Below are positions 35,002-47,070 of a DNA stretch of 64,000 nt, piece after piece (positions within the stretch are counted from its first letter, which is position 1; each line of letters begins with the position of its first letter). The notes beneath the pieces were generated by a model. That model was not told the DNA's origin. It was given only the letters and a program-made list of their open reading frames with translations, and did no database searches. The position numbers were made by a program, and so were the translations under genes. This DNA is from Streptomyces sp. SID12501 (lineage in GTDB: Bacteria > Actinomycetota > Actinomycetes > Streptomycetales > Streptomycetaceae), in contig NZ_JAAGLU010000027.1 of assembly GCF_010550245.1 (NCBI RefSeq), positions 90,877 through 154,876 on the forward strand, in the 5' to 3' direction.

Positions 35002-36510
35002 TCAGTCATTGACGAGGTCGGTCTCGGCGTACGGCGAGCTGCCGGCGCGGGTCAGGCCGGTGAAGTCGGTGCCGGGCGGATCCTGCTGGTCATTGAATCC
35101 GCCGGGCACGACCGTGCGTCCGAGCCGCTGACGCACCTTGTAGCGCGCGATGCCGAACCAGAACCGCACATCGGTGGTCATCTCCCTGAGTGACATGTCG
35201 AGGTTGAAGACCTGGGCGAACGTCCGCTCGACGTAGGCGTCCTCGCGGCTCGTGGCGTTGATGGCGTTGAAGACCGGCCAGCTGAGGCGCGCGGCCAGCT
35301 TGCGGCGCCAGGGAGCGACGACCTCACTCCCGGTCGCGAAGTCATATGCCTGGTCACGGGCCATCGCGAGCATCCAGGGCACGTCGAGTGACTTCTTCTG
35401 CCGGGTGAGGAACTCGCGGAAGAAGGCGAGGTCGAGGACGTCGTGGCCGTGCAGCATCTCGGCGAGGATGAGCGCGGAGCGGGCCGCCGAGCTCATCCCC
35501 TGGGCGTAGAACGGGTTGAACGCACAGATCGAGTCACCGACGCAGACCAGCCCGAGCGGGGGCTGGTCGAGCAGGTCGAATCGGCGCCACTTGTTGCCGG
35601 TCGAACGAGTGAGGTGCACCCCGGAGGTCGGAGTGCAGGCACGCGTCGCCTGCCCGAAGGACCTGGCCCGCACGCGGTCCACCGCGGACTCGAAGGTGTC
35701 GACCTCGCGCGGCATCCGGATGCCCCACGCCCCCATGCACACGATGGCGCGGTTCCCCTCGATCGGGAAGAAGTTGCTGAGGAACTCGTGTTCTTCGGGA
35801 TGGTCGCCGGTGTTCTGGGTCGGAGTGACGACCAGGTGCTTCCACCACCACGCCGGTGGACGCCGGTCGGCGGGCGGCAGGTCGTACCACCGCGACGTGT
35901 AGGTGACCTTGGCGTCGAGAGTCTTCTCCGGCGGCGCCGGCCATCCCGCCGTGCTCAGCCAGTCGGCGACGGAGGAGCCGCGCCCCAGCGCGTCGACGAC
36001 CAGGTCGGCGGACAGGTGGCCCGAGTCGTCGCCCGCGCGGTACTCGACTCCCTCGACGCGCCCGAGCGCGGTGCCGCCCCTGGTGGAACGAAGTCCGGTG
36101 ACGGTCACGCCCTCGCGGATCTCGATGGCCGGGAGCTCACGGACCTTGTCGCGCAGGATCCGCTCGATGAGCACGCGGGAGCTGTAGACCATCGTCATCG
36201 ACCCGGCCTTGCGCGGGGCCCAGCCGGCGTGCTCGCAGTACGCCGCGTCCATCGCCGGCATCAGGCGCATCCCGCCCGCGGCGATCAGTGCCTCCTCGAA
36301 GCCAGGAAAGATCTCGCCGATCGCGCGACGCCCGGAGTTGAGGAGGAAGTGCGGGTGCTTGCTCTGCGGCACGCCCCGCCGATGCTGCGCGTCCGGCGGG
36401 AGCCAGTCCCGCTCCAGGACGATCACCTCGTCGAAATGCCTCGCGAGCACTCCCGCGGCGCACAGCCCCGCCACGCTACCGCCGAGCACCACAGCCGTCT
36501 TGCCCCGCAT
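35002..36510 (-). CDS. FAD-dependent oxidoreductase
   Basis: A 502-residue protein, ATG 36510; the frame upstream is non-coding because the operator lies there. The N-terminal Rossmann motif is VVLGGSVAGLCAAGVLARHF, followed by VIVLERDWLPP. The second FAD motif is LVCVGDSICAFNPFYAQGMS, the usual GD-x-x-x-x-x-P element of flavin monooxygenases and geranylgeranyl-reductase-like enzymes. Length and layout fit this FAD-binding monooxygenase/halogenase-like group; the substrate is not predictable. It is the first gene of the operon with the membrane protein and TetR regulator, controlled by the dyad just upstream. Confidence 0.88.
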   Translation of the reverse strand: MRGKTAVVLGGSVAGLCAAGVLARHFDEVIVLERDWLPPDAQHRRGVPQSKHPHFLLNSGRRAIGEIFPGFEEALIAAGGMRLMPAMDAAYCEHAGWAPRKAGSMTMVYSSRVLIERILRDKVRELPAIEIREGVTVTGLRSTRGGTALGRVEGVEYRAGDDSGHLSADLVVDALGRGSSVADWLSTAGWPAPPEKTLDAKVTYTSRWYDLPPADRRPPAWWWKHLVVTPTQNTGDHPEEHEFLSNFFPIEGNRAIVCMGAWGIRMPREVDTFESAVDRVRARSFGQATRACTPTSGVHLTRSTGNKWRRFDLLDQPPLGLVCVGDSICAFNPFYAQGMSSAARSALILAEMLHGHDVLDLAFFREFLTRQKKSLDVPWMLAMARDQAYDFATGSEVVAPWRRKLAARLSWPVFNAINATSREDAYVERTFAQVFNLDMSLREMTTDVRFWFGIARYKVRQRLGRTVVPGGFNDQQDPPGTDFTGLTRAGSSPYAETDLVND

Positions 36511-36521
36511 GCTGCCTCCAT

Positions 36522-36548
36522 TCATACATGTCATGACTGAATGTATGA
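36522..36548. promoter_or_regulatory. 27-bp dyad TCATACAT-N11-ATGTATGA, probable TetR operator
   Basis: Perfect 8-bp arms around GTCATGACTGA (itself containing TCATGA) lie 12 bp upstream of the oxidoreductase start. Size and position suit a TetR dimer site. It is AT-rich in a GC-rich region. Confidence 0.7.
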
Positions 36549-36649
36549 GCGGAGGGGAAGCTAACAGGTACGGCCTGAACATGCCACCCTTCCCGCGAGA
36601 CGTCGGGTCCGGCGGAGTGACCTCCCACGGTCCAGCCGGGGCAACGGCC

Positions 36650-36945
36650 GGCTGGGACGCCCACGTGGCCTCAGGGCCCGTGTCCGCCACCTCGAAGCAC
36701 AGCACGCGGCGTGGCAGCGCGCAGCCGGCCTCGTCGAGTACGTCGGCGCACTCCGACTTCACGCAGAAAGTCTGCCGCCCGGGCCGGCCAGGGAGGAAGC
36801 CGAGGCATGGATCGCGTGGACGGAGAGCCACGTCCAACGCCTGAACCCGCTCAACGGATCACCGTTGCTACCCGAAACCCCCGAGCCTCGCACCGAAGAC
36901 CTCCAGCCATTCATGCACGGCTGTAGCCCCTACGGACCCACCTGA
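36650..36945 (+). pseudogene. C-terminal fragment of an unidentified conserved protein
   Basis: A plus-strand frame encodes HLEAQHAAWQRAAGLVEYVG, AREEAEAWIAWTESHVQRLN and PFMHGCSPYGPT, then TGA at 36943. The helical tail and the ending SPYGP look like the conserved C-terminus of an actinobacterial accessory protein I cannot name. It has no start and is truncated at the left. Confidence 0.45.
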
Positions 36946-37164
36946 GCACCCACTCCACCGGACTCCCGACGCCGGCGACGGGTGACCCAGCCGCCGCCGA
37001 GACGAGATACAGAAGCCGCGAGACACAGCCCTGCGGACCGTGCCCCTCCTGCCTTCGCGTCTCACAAATGTGTCACGGACTGGATCGACGCCACCGATCC
37101 TCAACGCTCTGACCTGGCCTTTCATGGACCCGCATGCTCTCACTGGACCGGTATGGACGGCGTT

Positions 37165-37269
37165 TCCAACCTGTGCCATGTCGTACCCTGAGGAACCCAG
37201 GATCAGGACAGGTGCGTCTTGCGGCCCGTCAAAGCGGTATTGCAGGGTGCCGGTCTGTGCGTCGATCAC
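37165..37269 (-). pseudogene. pcaL 5'-end remnant (second copy)
   Basis: A GTG at 37269 opens VIDAQTGTLQYRFDGPQDAP then VLILG, against VSETPPNTLQYRFDGPEEAP then VLILG in the intact gene. After about 25 codons a small deletion shifts the frame, and DNA similarity fades around 37165. Similarity also extends ~25 bp upstream of the start, into an IS110-like end. It is a diverged duplicate of the start region of pcaL, 35 kb from the intact gene and in the same orientation. Confidence 0.8.
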
Positions 37270-37294
37270 TCGACTTACGCTCCCACATCTCACG

Positions 37295-37356
37295 GCTGCC
37301 TCTGTGACGGGGGCTGTGAGGATGTGGGCCGGATCGGGTGAAAGACCTCTCCAGCG
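37295..37356 (-). mobile_element. Degenerate IS110 end beside the pcaL remnant
   Basis: GCTGCCTCTGTGACGGGGG ... AAAGACCTCTCCAGC aligns with the right end of the intact copies (GACGCCCCTATAACGCGGGG ... AAGACCTCTCGGGC). It has the same spacing to the pcaL start (about 25 bp) as copy A has to the intact pcaL. The similarity is moderate. Confidence 0.55.
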
Positions 37357-37424
37357 ACGTTTGAACCCGGCTCGTCGGGCAGCCAGTGGATCAGCGCGTG
37401 CGGGCTCTCCGGTAACGTCGGAAT

Positions 37425-39110
37425 ATGAGCCATCCGCATCCCGAACTGAAAGCCGCCCCTCCCCTGCCTGAAGGAGGGCTGAGGGTCACCGCCCTGGGCG
37501 GCCTTGGTGAGATCGGCCGCAACATGACCGTCTTCGAGCATGCCGGAAAGCTGCTCATCGTCGACTGCGGCGTGCTGTTCCCCGAAGAGAACCAACCCGG
37601 CGTGGACGTGATCCTGCCGGACTTCACCTCGATCCGTGACCGTCTGGACGACATCGTGGCCGTGGTGCTCACCCACGGCCACGAGGACCACATCGGTGCC
37701 GTGCCGTACCTCCTGCGTGAGCGCTCCGACATCCCTGTCGTGGGCTCGAAGCTGACACTGGCCTTCCTGGAGGCCAAGCTCAAAGAGCACGGAATCCGGC
37801 CGCGCTCCGTGCGGGTACGTGAGGGCGACCGGCGCGGTTTCGGCCCCTTCAACTGCGAGTTCGTGGCGGTCAACCACTCCATCCCGGACAGTCTCGCGGT
37901 CGCGATCCGTACCGGGGCCGGGATGGTGCTGCACACCGGCGACTTCAAGATGGACCAGTTCCCGCTGGACGACCGCATCACCGACCTGCGCGCCTTCGCC
38001 CGCCTCGGCGAGGAGGGCGTCGATCTCTTCCTCACCGACTCCACCAACGCCGAGGTCCCCGGCTTCACCACCTCCGAGCGCGAACTGAACCCGGCGATCG
38101 AGCAGGTGATGCGTACCGCCCCGCGCCGGGTGATCGTCTCCAGTTTCGCCAGCCATGTGCACCGCATCCAGCAGGTCCTGGACGCCGCGCACCAGCACGG
38201 CCGCAAGGTCGCCTTCGTGGGCCGTTCCATGGTCCGCAACATGGGCATCGCCCGCGACCTCGGGTATCTGAAGGTTCCCAGCGGCCTGGTCGTGAGTACC
38301 AAGGAAATGGAGAAGCTGCCGGACCACAGGATCGCCCTGGTGTGCACCGGATCACAGGGCGAGCCGATGGCGGCTCTGTCCCGGATGGCCAACCGCGACC
38401 ATGTGATCCGCATCGGCAAGGGCGACACCGTCCTGCTCGCCAGCTCCCTGATCCCCGGCAACGAGAACGCCATCTACCGGGTGATCAACGGGCTGACCCG
38501 GTGGGGCGCGCATGTCGTCCACAAGGGCAACGCCAAGGTGCACGTCTCCGGGCACGCCAGCGCCGGTGAGCTCGTGTACTGCTACAACATCGTCAAGCCC
38601 CGCAACGTCATGCCCGTGCACGGCGAGTGGCGCCACCTGCGGGCCAACGCCGACCTGGCCATCCGTACCGGAGTCGATCCCGAGCGGGTGGTCATCGCCG
38701 AGGACGGCGTCGTCGTCGACCTGGTGGACGGGCGTGCGTCGATCACCGGCAAGGTGCCCGCGGGCAACGTCTACGTGGACGGCATGGAGGTCGGCGGCGC
38801 CACCGAGGCGTCCCTGAAGGACCGTGTCACCCTCGCGGAGGAAGGCGTGGTCACCGTGGTGGCGATCGTCGACGCCGACACGGGTGCCCTTGCCGAGACT
38901 CCCGACTTCCTGGCACGGGGGTTCGTCCACGACGACACCACCTTCGAACCGGTCATCCCCGTCATCGAGAAGACTCTGGCGACGGCGGCCCAGGAAGGCG
39001 TCGGCGACGCGCGCCAGCTGGAACAGCTGATCGCTCGTGCCGTGGCGAACTGGGCCTTCCGTACCCACCGCCGCAGGCCTCTCATCATCCCCGTCATCAT
39101 CGACGCCTGA
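37425..39110 (+). CDS. rnj: Ribonuclease J
   Basis: A 561-residue protein. The metallo-beta-lactamase core holds the zinc motif LTHGHEDHIGAVPYL (~82-96), followed by HTGDFKMDQ, and the beta-CASP insert has FASHVHRIQQVLDAA and VFTGSQGEP-like VCTGSQGEPMAAL. The RNA-specific region has HVSGHASAGEL and MPVHGEWRHL; the C-terminal domain ends RRRPLIIPVIIDA. The enzyme is a 5'-3' exo- and endoribonuclease of mRNA decay and rRNA maturation. Length is normal. In Streptomyces the usual rnj follows dapA; here the upstream neighbour is an IS/pcaL remnant, so this may be a second paralogue or a rearranged locus. A strong terminator follows. Confidence 0.93.
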   Translation: MSHPHPELKAAPPLPEGGLRVTALGGLGEIGRNMTVFEHAGKLLIVDCGVLFPEENQPGVDVILPDFTSIRDRLDDIVAVVLTHGHEDHIGAVPYLLRERSDIPVVGSKLTLAFLEAKLKEHGIRPRSVRVREGDRRGFGPFNCEFVAVNHSIPDSLAVAIRTGAGMVLHTGDFKMDQFPLDDRITDLRAFARLGEEGVDLFLTDSTNAEVPGFTTSERELNPAIEQVMRTAPRRVIVSSFASHVHRIQQVLDAAHQHGRKVAFVGRSMVRNMGIARDLGYLKVPSGLVVSTKEMEKLPDHRIALVCTGSQGEPMAALSRMANRDHVIRIGKGDTVLLASSLIPGNENAIYRVINGLTRWGAHVVHKGNAKVHVSGHASAGELVYCYNIVKPRNVMPVHGEWRHLRANADLAIRTGVDPERVVIAEDGVVVDLVDGRASITGKVPAGNVYVDGMEVGGATEASLKDRVTLAEEGVVTVVAIVDADTGALAETPDFLARGFVHDDTTFEPVIPVIEKTLATAAQEGVGDARQLEQLIARAVANWAFRTHRRRPLIIPVIIDA

Positions 39111-39119
39111 CCGACGGCC

Positions 39120-39160
39120 CCCGCCCCTTGCCCTGCCCTACCAGCAGGGCAAGGGGCGGG
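39120..39160 (+). terminator. Terminator of the RNase J gene
   Basis: A perfect 16-bp stem, CCCGCCCCTTGCCCTG / CAGGGCAAGGGGCGGG, with a 9-nt loop and TTT after it, 9 bp after the stop codon. Confidence 0.9.
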
Positions 39161-39244
39161 TTTCGCGGCTGCGTCCACACCCGCGCCGACCGGCGTTCCG
39201 GGCACCGGCTTCGGACACCGGCGGTGCGGCAGAAAGGTAAACGT

Positions 39245-39973
39245 ATGAGCGCGCGTTTCGAGGAGATCGACTGGCGCCCGACAGCGATGGGTGACATCAG
39301 CCTGCGGCGTCGGCGCGACCCGGTGTCGGGCGCCGATGTGTACGAGGTGAAGCTCGGCGACGAGTTCCTGATGTCCAGCCTCTTCACGGCCGGCGAGATC
39401 GCGCTCGCGGAACTCGGGCTGGCGGAACTGCCCGGCAGTGAGCTGGACGTCGTCGTCGGCGGACTCGGACTCGGTTACACCGCCCAGGCTGTGCTGGACG
39501 ACCCCCGGGTGGGCTCGCTGACCGTGATCGACACGCTCGCCGAAGTCATCGACTGGCATCAGCGGGGTCTCGTCCCTCTCGGCGCCCGGCTGACTTCGGA
39601 CGCCCGGTGCCGCCTGGTTCAAGGCGACTTCTTCGCGATGGCGGCAGATTCGGGCGGTCTGGACCCGAGCGAGCCGGGCCGCCGCTTCCACGCCGTCCTG
39701 CTGGATGTCGACCATTCGCCGCGCCATGTGCTCCACCCGCGCCACGCGGCCCTCTACCAGCCTGCCGGGCTCCGCGCTCTCGCCGAACACCTCCACCCGG
39801 GCGGGGTCTTCGCCCTGTGGTCGAACGACCCGCCGGACGAACAGTTCACCGCCGTACTCGCAGAGGTCTTCTCGCGGTCGGCGGCCCATGTCGTCGACTT
39901 CGACAATTTCCTGCAGGGTGGCACCTCGACCAACACCGTCTACGTGGCCGGCACCGAGCCGGGCCCGCGGTAG
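39245..39973 (+). CDS. Spermidine-synthase-like SAM-dependent protein
   Basis: A 242-residue protein, ATG 39245 preceded by AGAAAGG. The Rossmann-like core has LDVVVGGLGLGYTAQAVLDD (SAM-binding G-G-x-G-x-G type), VIDTLAEVIDWHQ, VQGDFF and FHAVLLDVDHSPRH. This is the spermine/spermidine synthase fold, but without the polyamine-site signature, so methyltransferase or aminopropyltransferase activity is open. It follows RNase J across a terminator and is probably a separate transcript. Confidence 0.8.
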   Translation: MSARFEEIDWRPTAMGDISLRRRRDPVSGADVYEVKLGDEFLMSSLFTAGEIALAELGLAELPGSELDVVVGGLGLGYTAQAVLDDPRVGSLTVIDTLAEVIDWHQRGLVPLGARLTSDARCRLVQGDFFAMAADSGGLDPSEPGRRFHAVLLDVDHSPRHVLHPRHAALYQPAGLRALAEHLHPGGVFALWSNDPPDEQFTAVLAEVFSRSAAHVVDFDNFLQGGTSTNTVYVAGTEPGPR

Positions 39974-39999
39974 GCGAACGGTTCCCTACCACCACCCTT

Positions 40000-40038
40000 C
40001 GGCGGAGGCCTGACGCCGGACGGCCAGGCCACCCGCCG
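40000..40038. terminator. Hairpin between convergent genes
   Basis: CGGCGG-A-GGCCTG pairs with CAGGCC-AC-CCGCCG around a 12-nt loop, at the convergent ends of the spermidine-synthase-like and SWIM genes. Confidence 0.6.
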
Positions 40039-40040
40039 GG

Positions 40041-42184
40041 TCAGGGCTCCGTCGGGTTGCCGAGGCCGGTGAGGGCGCCGACCGGGTCCAGGTCGGGGGT
40101 GCCGCGGGGCCACCAGTCGTCGTGGCCCGGTTCGGACTCGTACGCGTACCAGAGGCCGTCGCGGCCCAGGCGCAGCTGTATGTGGCCGCGCGGGTGGGTG
40201 AGGTGGTTGCGCCGGGGTCTGAAGGCGGGGAGGTCGGCGGCGAGGAGGAGGGGGCGGGCGCGGTCGAACCGTCCCGCCGGCGGGTCCCAGGCCTCCTCGA
40301 GGACCGCGAGTCCGTCGAGTCCGCCCTGCCGCCAGGCGGCCACCGCACGCGCCAGATCCGCCGTGCTACAGCCGGCGGCTCTCGCGAGCGAGGAGTAGAG
40401 GGCGCGGGTGCCGGCGGTGAGGCCGGAGCCGGGGCGGGCGGCGGCGAGACGTACGGCGTCCTGCCACAGGGTCAGCTCACCGACCGGGTCGAGGCCGCTG
40501 GTGAGCAGCGTGTGGGCGCGGGCGGCGGCGTCCGTCGCCAACTGGTCCAGCGCGAAGGGGTCCGGGCCACCCGGGGACGCCGGGTAGGCCGGAGGCGGCT
40601 CGGGGTGCGGGCGGGGAGGCAGCGGGGCCGGCAGGGGCGGGCGGGTGCGCGGGGCGAGCGCGTCGGAGGCCCGGACCCCTGGGAAGGACCCCGGCTGCTG
40701 CTCCTGAGCGGCACGGGCGGCGCGGGCGGCGTTGCGCCGGGACAACTCGTCGAGCACCTCCCGTTCGCCCCGGCCCCGCAGGAGGAGCAGGACGAAGGGG
40801 TCGGCGTCGAGGAGGCGGGCGGTCTGGTAGCAGAGCGCGGCGGCGTGCTTGCAGGGGTGTCCGGAGTCGGGGCAGCTGCACAGGGGTTCGAGGTCGCCGG
40901 GGCCGGGCAGCAGCGGAGCCCCGCAGTCGGCGAGGGACTGGGGCAGCTCCTTGTCGAGCAGTGCGGCGATGTGGCCGGGCCGCTCCACGGCGGCGTCCAG
41001 GAACCGCTCCCACTCCTGGTCGCCGAGGGTGCGCAGCCGCACCTGGACGCGGTACGGGCGCGGCCGGGAGCCCTGCACATAGGCGAGCACGAGCCCCGGT
41101 GTCACGGTGATGGCATCGACGTGCCCCTTTGCGGCATACCCGCGCCCCCGCACCAGCCGGGCGGCATCCAACGCGCCCTCCTCCAGGGCGGCCACCCAGG
41201 CGTTTCCCCACCAGCTCTCCGCGAAGCCGACCTGCTGGGACGACGCCTCCCGGTTCGTCGAGGCCGGCAGGGCGGGGAAGGTGCGGCGCAGCTCACCGTC
41301 ACGGCCGGGGGCGGCCATGGAGGAGGACGGGGAGGCGAGGCGTGAGATGTTGCGGGGAGCCTCGACGAGGGGCGCCGCCTGCCGGAACCTGGCGGTGTCC
41401 CGGGTGTTCGCGGTGCCCAGGGTGTTCCGGGTGTCCCATGGCCCGCCGGGTGAAGCCTCCGGGGCCTCGACACCCGTGCTGCCGCCTCGCGAAGCCGGTG
41501 CGGCGACGGCACGCAGGACATCCCCGACGGTCACCGGCGGCGACGGATCCGTGCTCGGCCCGTCGTCCCGGGTCTCCGGGCCCCTCACCGGATCCGCCGG
41601 GGACTCGTCGGCGGGCAACTCGAAGGAACCGGCGAGCAGTTCTCGTACGTCACGCCTCCGGTCCCCGGGACTCCGGTCACGTGGGTCCCGCCCAGGCACG
41701 GGCCGGACGGGCCGCCGGGTGGCCGCGACTGCCGGCGTCTCCGCGTCCGGCCGGGCCCGCCGCGCCTCCCCGCGCGCGGCGCGCAGAGCCTCCCGGGCGA
41801 CATCCGCGGGGCGCCCGCCCGTGCGGTCCCCGGGGTCGGCACGCGTCGTCGGAACCTCACGAACCTCCTGGCCGGTCACGTCAGCCGCCTCTGCCTCCGC
41901 CTGGGCGACCTGGCCCCCGGCCCGCGACGTCGCGCCCCGCAGAGCGGCACGAGCCACGTCTCCCGGCCGGGTCTCACGCGCTCCGGCCTCGACCGCGCCA
42001 TGGGTCCCGGTCGTCTCCTGACCCGCACGCTCCCGCGCGGCCCGCAACGCCCTGCGCGCGGCGTCGGCGGGCCGGTCCGGCTCGGCCTCGCCCGACAGGG
42101 GGCGCCCGCCCGACGTCGGCTCCTCCCCCACCGTGGCGTGCCCTTCCTCTCGCTCCCGGTGCTCTCCGTGCTCCTCCGACGACA

Positions 42185-42185
<1 letters not shown>
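40041..42185 (-). CDS. SWIM zinc-finger protein, partner of the SNF2 helicase
   Basis: A 714-residue protein. ATG 42185 overlaps the helicase stop (TGATG), which decides the start. The first ~270 residues are low-complexity Arg/Ala/Pro-rich, with repeats like PADVAREALRAARGEARRA. From ~310 comes a folded part (FAESWWGNAWVAALEEGAL), then the SWIM finger LCSCPDSGHPCKHAAALCYQ (CxCx6CxH) at ~455. SWIM domains bind DNA or protein, and this fusion type nearly always accompanies an SNF2 ATPase in Streptomyces. A role in chromatin remodelling or DNA repair is inferred from that partnership. Confidence 0.88.
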
Positions 42186-45016
<2,831 letters not shown>

Positions 45017-45143
45017 GCGTACGTCACCTCCCGCCCTCATGCCGTGTCCGTCCGGTCGGACGTCTTCGACTGTACGGGCGGGGTCTGACATTGATGCTGA
45101 TACTCAGGTTCCGGAAACGGGTCGAAGCGCGTCGCGCGGCCGG

Positions 45144-45746
45144 TCAGGGGGTCGTGCGCGAGACGACGTACACCATGTAGTGGTTGGGGTGGGACCACTT
45201 CACGACGATGTGCTGCGTCGGTGCCGGGTTCTTCTGCGAGTGGGCGAGCCCCCACCACGGGCCCGGTTCCTTGAACTCCCAGCCGACGATCTTCCGGTCC
45301 CGGGCGCTGATGGAGAGGTCGTCCTTCTTCAGGCTGGTGCGGGGGACGCCCATGGCCTTGAAGAAGTAGTCGAGCCCCGCGTTCGTGGTCATGAACTGGA
45401 CGTACAGGCGGCTGGTGCGCCAGTTGTTCGTCTCGTAGTACGCGACCTTCGTCGACAGGATTCCCTCGCCGTCGGCCTGGCGCGGGACGGGCACCTCGTA
45501 GATGTGGCGCTGGACCTTGGAGGGCCACGCCTCGGTGAGGCCGCGCGCCGCCCACTTCCGCTCCTTGTCCTTGCCGCTGTCGCGGCTCTGGTTGGCGGAG
45601 ATCACCAGATAGCCGGCCGGGACACCGATGAGCAGCACGATGATCAGCAGGGTCAGGGCGCGACGGCGGTTCCTGTGAACGCGGTCCTCGGGCGGCCCGG
45701 GCGGCTCGTCCGGGGGCATGGCCTGGCGGGGCAGGGAGGCGGTCAC
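45144..45746 (-). CDS. Membrane-anchored protein of unknown function
   Basis: A 200-residue protein. GTG 45746 overlaps the kinase stop (GTGA), which supports this start. Residues ~1-30 are Pro/Arg-rich cytoplasmic, and one TM helix lies at ~31-51 (ALTLLIIVLLIGVPAGYLVI). The outside domain contains ETNNWRTSRLYVQFMTTNA, GLDYFFKAMGVPRTSLKK and VKWSHPNHYMVYVVSRTTP. No family was recognised. Its translation is coupled to the ROK kinase, which hints at a link with sugar or cell-wall metabolism, but this is only context. Confidence 0.75.
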   Translation of the reverse strand: MTASLPRQAMPPDEPPGPPEDRVHRNRRRALTLLIIVLLIGVPAGYLVISANQSRDSGKDKERKWAARGLTEAWPSKVQRHIYEVPVPRQADGEGILSTKVAYYETNNWRTSRLYVQFMTTNAGLDYFFKAMGVPRTSLKKDDLSISARDRKIVGWEFKEPGPWWGLAHSQKNPAPTQHIVVKWSHPNHYMVYVVSRTTP

Positions 45747-46930
45747 AGCGGCCCCTGGGTGGTACGGCGGGTCTCGACGAACTTCTCGTAGCGCTCGTAC
45801 CGCTCGACACGGCGCCGGTTGGCGCGCCGGAAGCGGCGGGCGACCAGCCGGGCGAGGTCGGCGGCGCCCACCATGCCCGCCTCGGGGCCGAGCTGGGCGC
45901 GGGCGATACGGGCCTCGGGGCGGTAGCCGCGGCCGGTGAGGTGGCGGCGGAATGCCTCCCGGGCGGGGCCGATCAGCAGGTCGTCGGCCGCGGAGACGCC
46001 GCCGCCGATGACGAAGCAGGAGGGGTCCAGGGCGGCGGCCAGGTTGGCGATGCCGACGCCGAGCCACTGGCCGATGTCCTGGAGCAGTTCGATGCACATG
46101 GCGTCGCCCTCGCGGGCCAGCTCGGTGATCATCGGACCGGTGATGTCGGCGATGTTGCCCTTGACGTGCTCGATGATCCCGTACGCCACCGGGGAGTCGG
46201 CAGCCGCGAGTTCACGTGCCTCTCTGACCAGCGCGTTGCCGGAGCTGTACTGCTCCCAGCAGCCGCGGTTGCCGCACGGGCAGCGGTGGCCGCCGGGCAC
46301 GACCTGCATATGGCCGAACTCGCCGGCGACGCCGAACTTGCCGCGCTTGACGTGGCCGTCCTCCAGGATCGCGCCGCCGATGCCGGTACCGAGCGTGATC
46401 ATGACGAGGTCGTCCTCGCCTCGCCCCGCGCCGAAGCGCCACTCGGCCCAGGCTGCGGCGTTGGCGTCGTTGTCGACCAGGACGGGGACGGCGAGGCGGC
46501 TGGAGATACGGTCCCTCAGGGGCTCGTTGCGCCACGACAGGTGGGGTGCGAACAGGATCCGGTTGCGGTCGGCGTCGACCCAGCCGGCCGCGCCGATGCC
46601 GACCGCGTGCACGTCGTGCCGGTCGGACAGGTCCAGGACCAGCTCGACGATGGTGTCCTCGACGACCTTGGGGCTCTTGGACTTGTCGGGCGTCTCGGTG
46701 CGGAGCTTCTCCAGGATGTTGCCGTCGGCGTCGACCACTCCCGCCATCACCTTGGTGCCGCCGATGTCGATACCGACGGTGGGCACACGGGGGGCCGTGA
46801 GGTGGGAACGGCGCTCACGCGTGCCGACGGTGCGCAGGGCGGGGGCTCTGCGGGAGCCGATGGGGGCGCTGCCCTCTCGGGCGGAGCCGGCCAGTGCCCT
46901 GGGGAGTGCGAGGTCGCGGTAGCTGCTCAT
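45743..46930 (-). CDS. ROK-family sugar kinase (glucokinase-like)
   Basis: A 395-residue protein, ATG 46930. After a ~50-residue Arg/Ala-rich lead (RTVGTRERRSHLTAPR), the ATP-binding loop VGIDIGGTKVMAGVVDAD starts at ~53. The sugar site shows DNDANAAAWAEWRFGAG, and the ROK zinc motif CPCGNRGCWEQYSSG is complete. The enzyme phosphorylates glucose or a related hexose; which one cannot be told. There is no helix-turn-helix, so it is a kinase rather than a ROK repressor. A GntR regulator lies ~140 bp upstream on the same strand. Confidence 0.92.
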   Translation of the reverse strand: MSSYRDLALPRALAGSAREGSAPIGSRRAPALRTVGTRERRSHLTAPRVPTVGIDIGGTKVMAGVVDADGNILEKLRTETPDKSKSPKVVEDTIVELVLDLSDRHDVHAVGIGAAGWVDADRNRILFAPHLSWRNEPLRDRISSRLAVPVLVDNDANAAAWAEWRFGAGRGEDDLVMITLGTGIGGAILEDGHVKRGKFGVAGEFGHMQVVPGGHRCPCGNRGCWEQYSSGNALVREARELAAADSPVAYGIIEHVKGNIADITGPMITELAREGDAMCIELLQDIGQWLGVGIANLAAALDPSCFVIGGGVSAADDLLIGPAREAFRRHLTGRGYRPEARIARAQLGPEAGMVGAADLARLVARRFRRANRRRVERYERYEKFVETRRTTQGPL

Positions 46931-47070
46931 CGGGAGTGATTCTGCCTCACCGGCAATGCGGGTGCGTTGCGGGGGAGCACGGGCCTCTGCGGTTGTTTGC
47001 CGGGTGCGGGTACGTCGTGGTTGTTCGCGCCCCGCGGCGGAGCCGCAAATGTCACAGCCCCGCGCCCCTT

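Noticed and set aside
33231..36510. Calling the FAD oxidoreductase operon a halogenase or carotenoid pathway
   Set aside because: The FAD motifs are general for the superfamily; no Trp-halogenase WxWxIP motif or carotenoid neighbour genes are present.
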